Below are positions 62,645 to 64,000 of a DNA stretch of 64,000 bases, piece after piece. The stretch spans positions 12,371,131 through 12,435,130 of the forward strand of contig CM040742.1 of the NCBI GenBank assembly GCA_022829145.1, written 5' to 3'. The notes under the pieces are model-generated. The model saw only the letters and a program-made list of their open reading frames with translations. It made no database searches and had not been told where the DNA came from. Within the stretch, counting starts at the first letter, position 1; each line of letters opens with the position of its first letter. The translations under genes were made by a program, and so were the position numbers. The DNA comes from Albula goreensis (Eukaryota > Chordata > Actinopteri > Albuliformes > Albulidae).

Positions 62645-62699
<55 letters not shown>
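62645..62699. repeat. (TG)n microsatellite
   Basis: About 27 TG units followed by GA-rich sequence; a shorter one lies at 62546-62578. Confidence 0.95.
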
Positions 62700-62707
<8 letters not shown>

Positions 62708-64000
62708 AAAAAAGATGGAGGTGAGAGAGAGGGTGTGTGTGAGAGGATGTGTGTGTGAGAGGGTTAGGGAGCACAACTCGAGGTTAGAATGGAAGCCTTT
62801 ATGTGCCGTCAGCCCCTGTCCTTGTTTGGAACCATTGTTAGCGATAGCACTAGCGAATGATATCTCCAGCAGAGGGAAAATAAGCAGATGGCATTCTTCC
62901 AGTCGTAAAATGTAGCTGACATTATTGTAAGGACTGCGGCAAAAGGGTAAATTTTGACCTTCAAAGGCTGAGTCAGAACACATAATAATTTGAATGGTCG
63001 CTATTTTGAAACTTTGAAAGTGCTGATTTGCATAATTCTCTGTGGACAATGGAGCAAAAATATTTTCCTGTGACAATTTAAGGTAGTGAAATTACGATGG
63101 AGATTGAAAAATATGGTGTTTAAAATGTATGATTCATTAGGTATTTATTTTGTGTTTTTTGTTATACTTATGACAACAGAAATTTGGTTTTTGTTTTGTG
63201 TTTGTTGTTACACAGAATACTTGCTTCTATTTCCTTGCATTCTAATTCCTTGCATTCCTTGGTATTATGTGCACCCTAATGATCCAAATTATTCCGAAGG
63301 GAATAATGGAAAGATCTCCATTGTTTGTGCTTCAGAGTCATATCTAAGGTAAGTCAGTTCACTGATATTGTCAGGCAAGGCTATGGAAACGTGAAAGCAA
63401 CCTTGCTCCGAGTCACAGCACCTTACCAGCCTTCAAAAGATCGACATCTCGGCTCTTAAGTACCATGTCTGAAACAACCCAGGCACAATAGGCCTAATTA
63501 CCATTCGGTATTGATGCCGGGGAGTGTGGAGGGGGGGCGCTTTTCTGTAGCTACCGCGCGGAGCGACACGGTACATGCCACAGGGAAGCCTGGCCTGTTT
63601 TGTTTGGCCCCCTTTGTTCGACATCTTTCAGCAATCAATGATTACAGTATCTTTTGCCATTTCCCCCTCCCACCACCACCGCCACCCCTTTCTATTGTAC
63701 GTTAGCGGGGGGGAGCCCCAGAGTGAATAATAAAAATCCTCCATTACGTGAACTCTCAGGCCGCTGCATGTACAACAAAAAAGAGCTGTTTATAAAAGTC
63801 CATTGAAAGGGAAAATGTCAAGTTTTATCTCCGAGCTGTCATCATCTCGGAGGACTTGGGGAAGTGGTAGAAAATGCCCTCCTGAGTTATTTATTTTTTT
63901 TTTTTTTATATGGTTTTTTTTTTTTCATTAATTTTTTTGAGAGTTTTGACAAAACAGTTTTGTGTGAGGTTGAAGTCAGAGCAGACGTGAACTCATGGGT

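Overview
The window is vertebrate genomic DNA, most likely from a ray-finned fish. The evidence is long GT-AG introns, UTR-rich spacing, many CA/TG microsatellites, tRNA-derived SINE fragments with the fish-type tail, and MITE-like elements. Exons read clearly as fish flotillin-2, a Tbx16-type T-box factor and the mitochondrial GTPase ERAL1, plus the microRNA pair mir-144/mir-451. Nothing bacterial or viral is seen.

Layout: 1-3713 is intron of flot2 (+), whose first coding exons lie off the left edge. flot2 runs from 3714 to the stop at 14175, with a long 3' UTR to about 16.3 or 17.1 kb. A nine-exon T-box gene is on the minus strand (ATG 30012, stop 19304; 569 aa by my splicing). A compact plus-strand microRNA locus follows: TATA-type promoter near 33.4-33.6 kb, mir-144 at 34.2 kb, mir-451 at 34.38 kb. 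eral1 is an eleven-exon minus-strand gene (ATG 45700, stop 37652; 462 aa). From about 51.3 kb a CpG-rich promoter and a likely non-coding first exon point right; position and orientation suggest fam222b. The remaining 12.5 kb has no recognisable coding exon. All exon sets were checked by length and phase: each closes to an open frame with canonical GT-AG ends.

The order flot2(+) / mir-144-451(+) / eral1(-) / fam222b(+) matches, in mirror image, the human 17q11.2 order as I remember it, except that the fish window keeps a T-box gene between flot2 and the microRNAs. The genes have unrelated jobs: membrane microdomain scaffold, mesoderm transcription factor, erythroid microRNAs, mitoribosome assembly. 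They are syntenic neighbours, not a pathway.

Most notable observations: (1) flot2 has two homologous tandem 91-nt exons (3714-3804 and 4474-4564) with identical phase, so the reading frame allows one or the other but not both. (2) mir-144/451 has a readable promoter and a possible spliced leader. (3) The T-box gene is retained in this interval. (4) Several satellite-like arrays in introns appear to be built from pieces of dispersed fish repeats.
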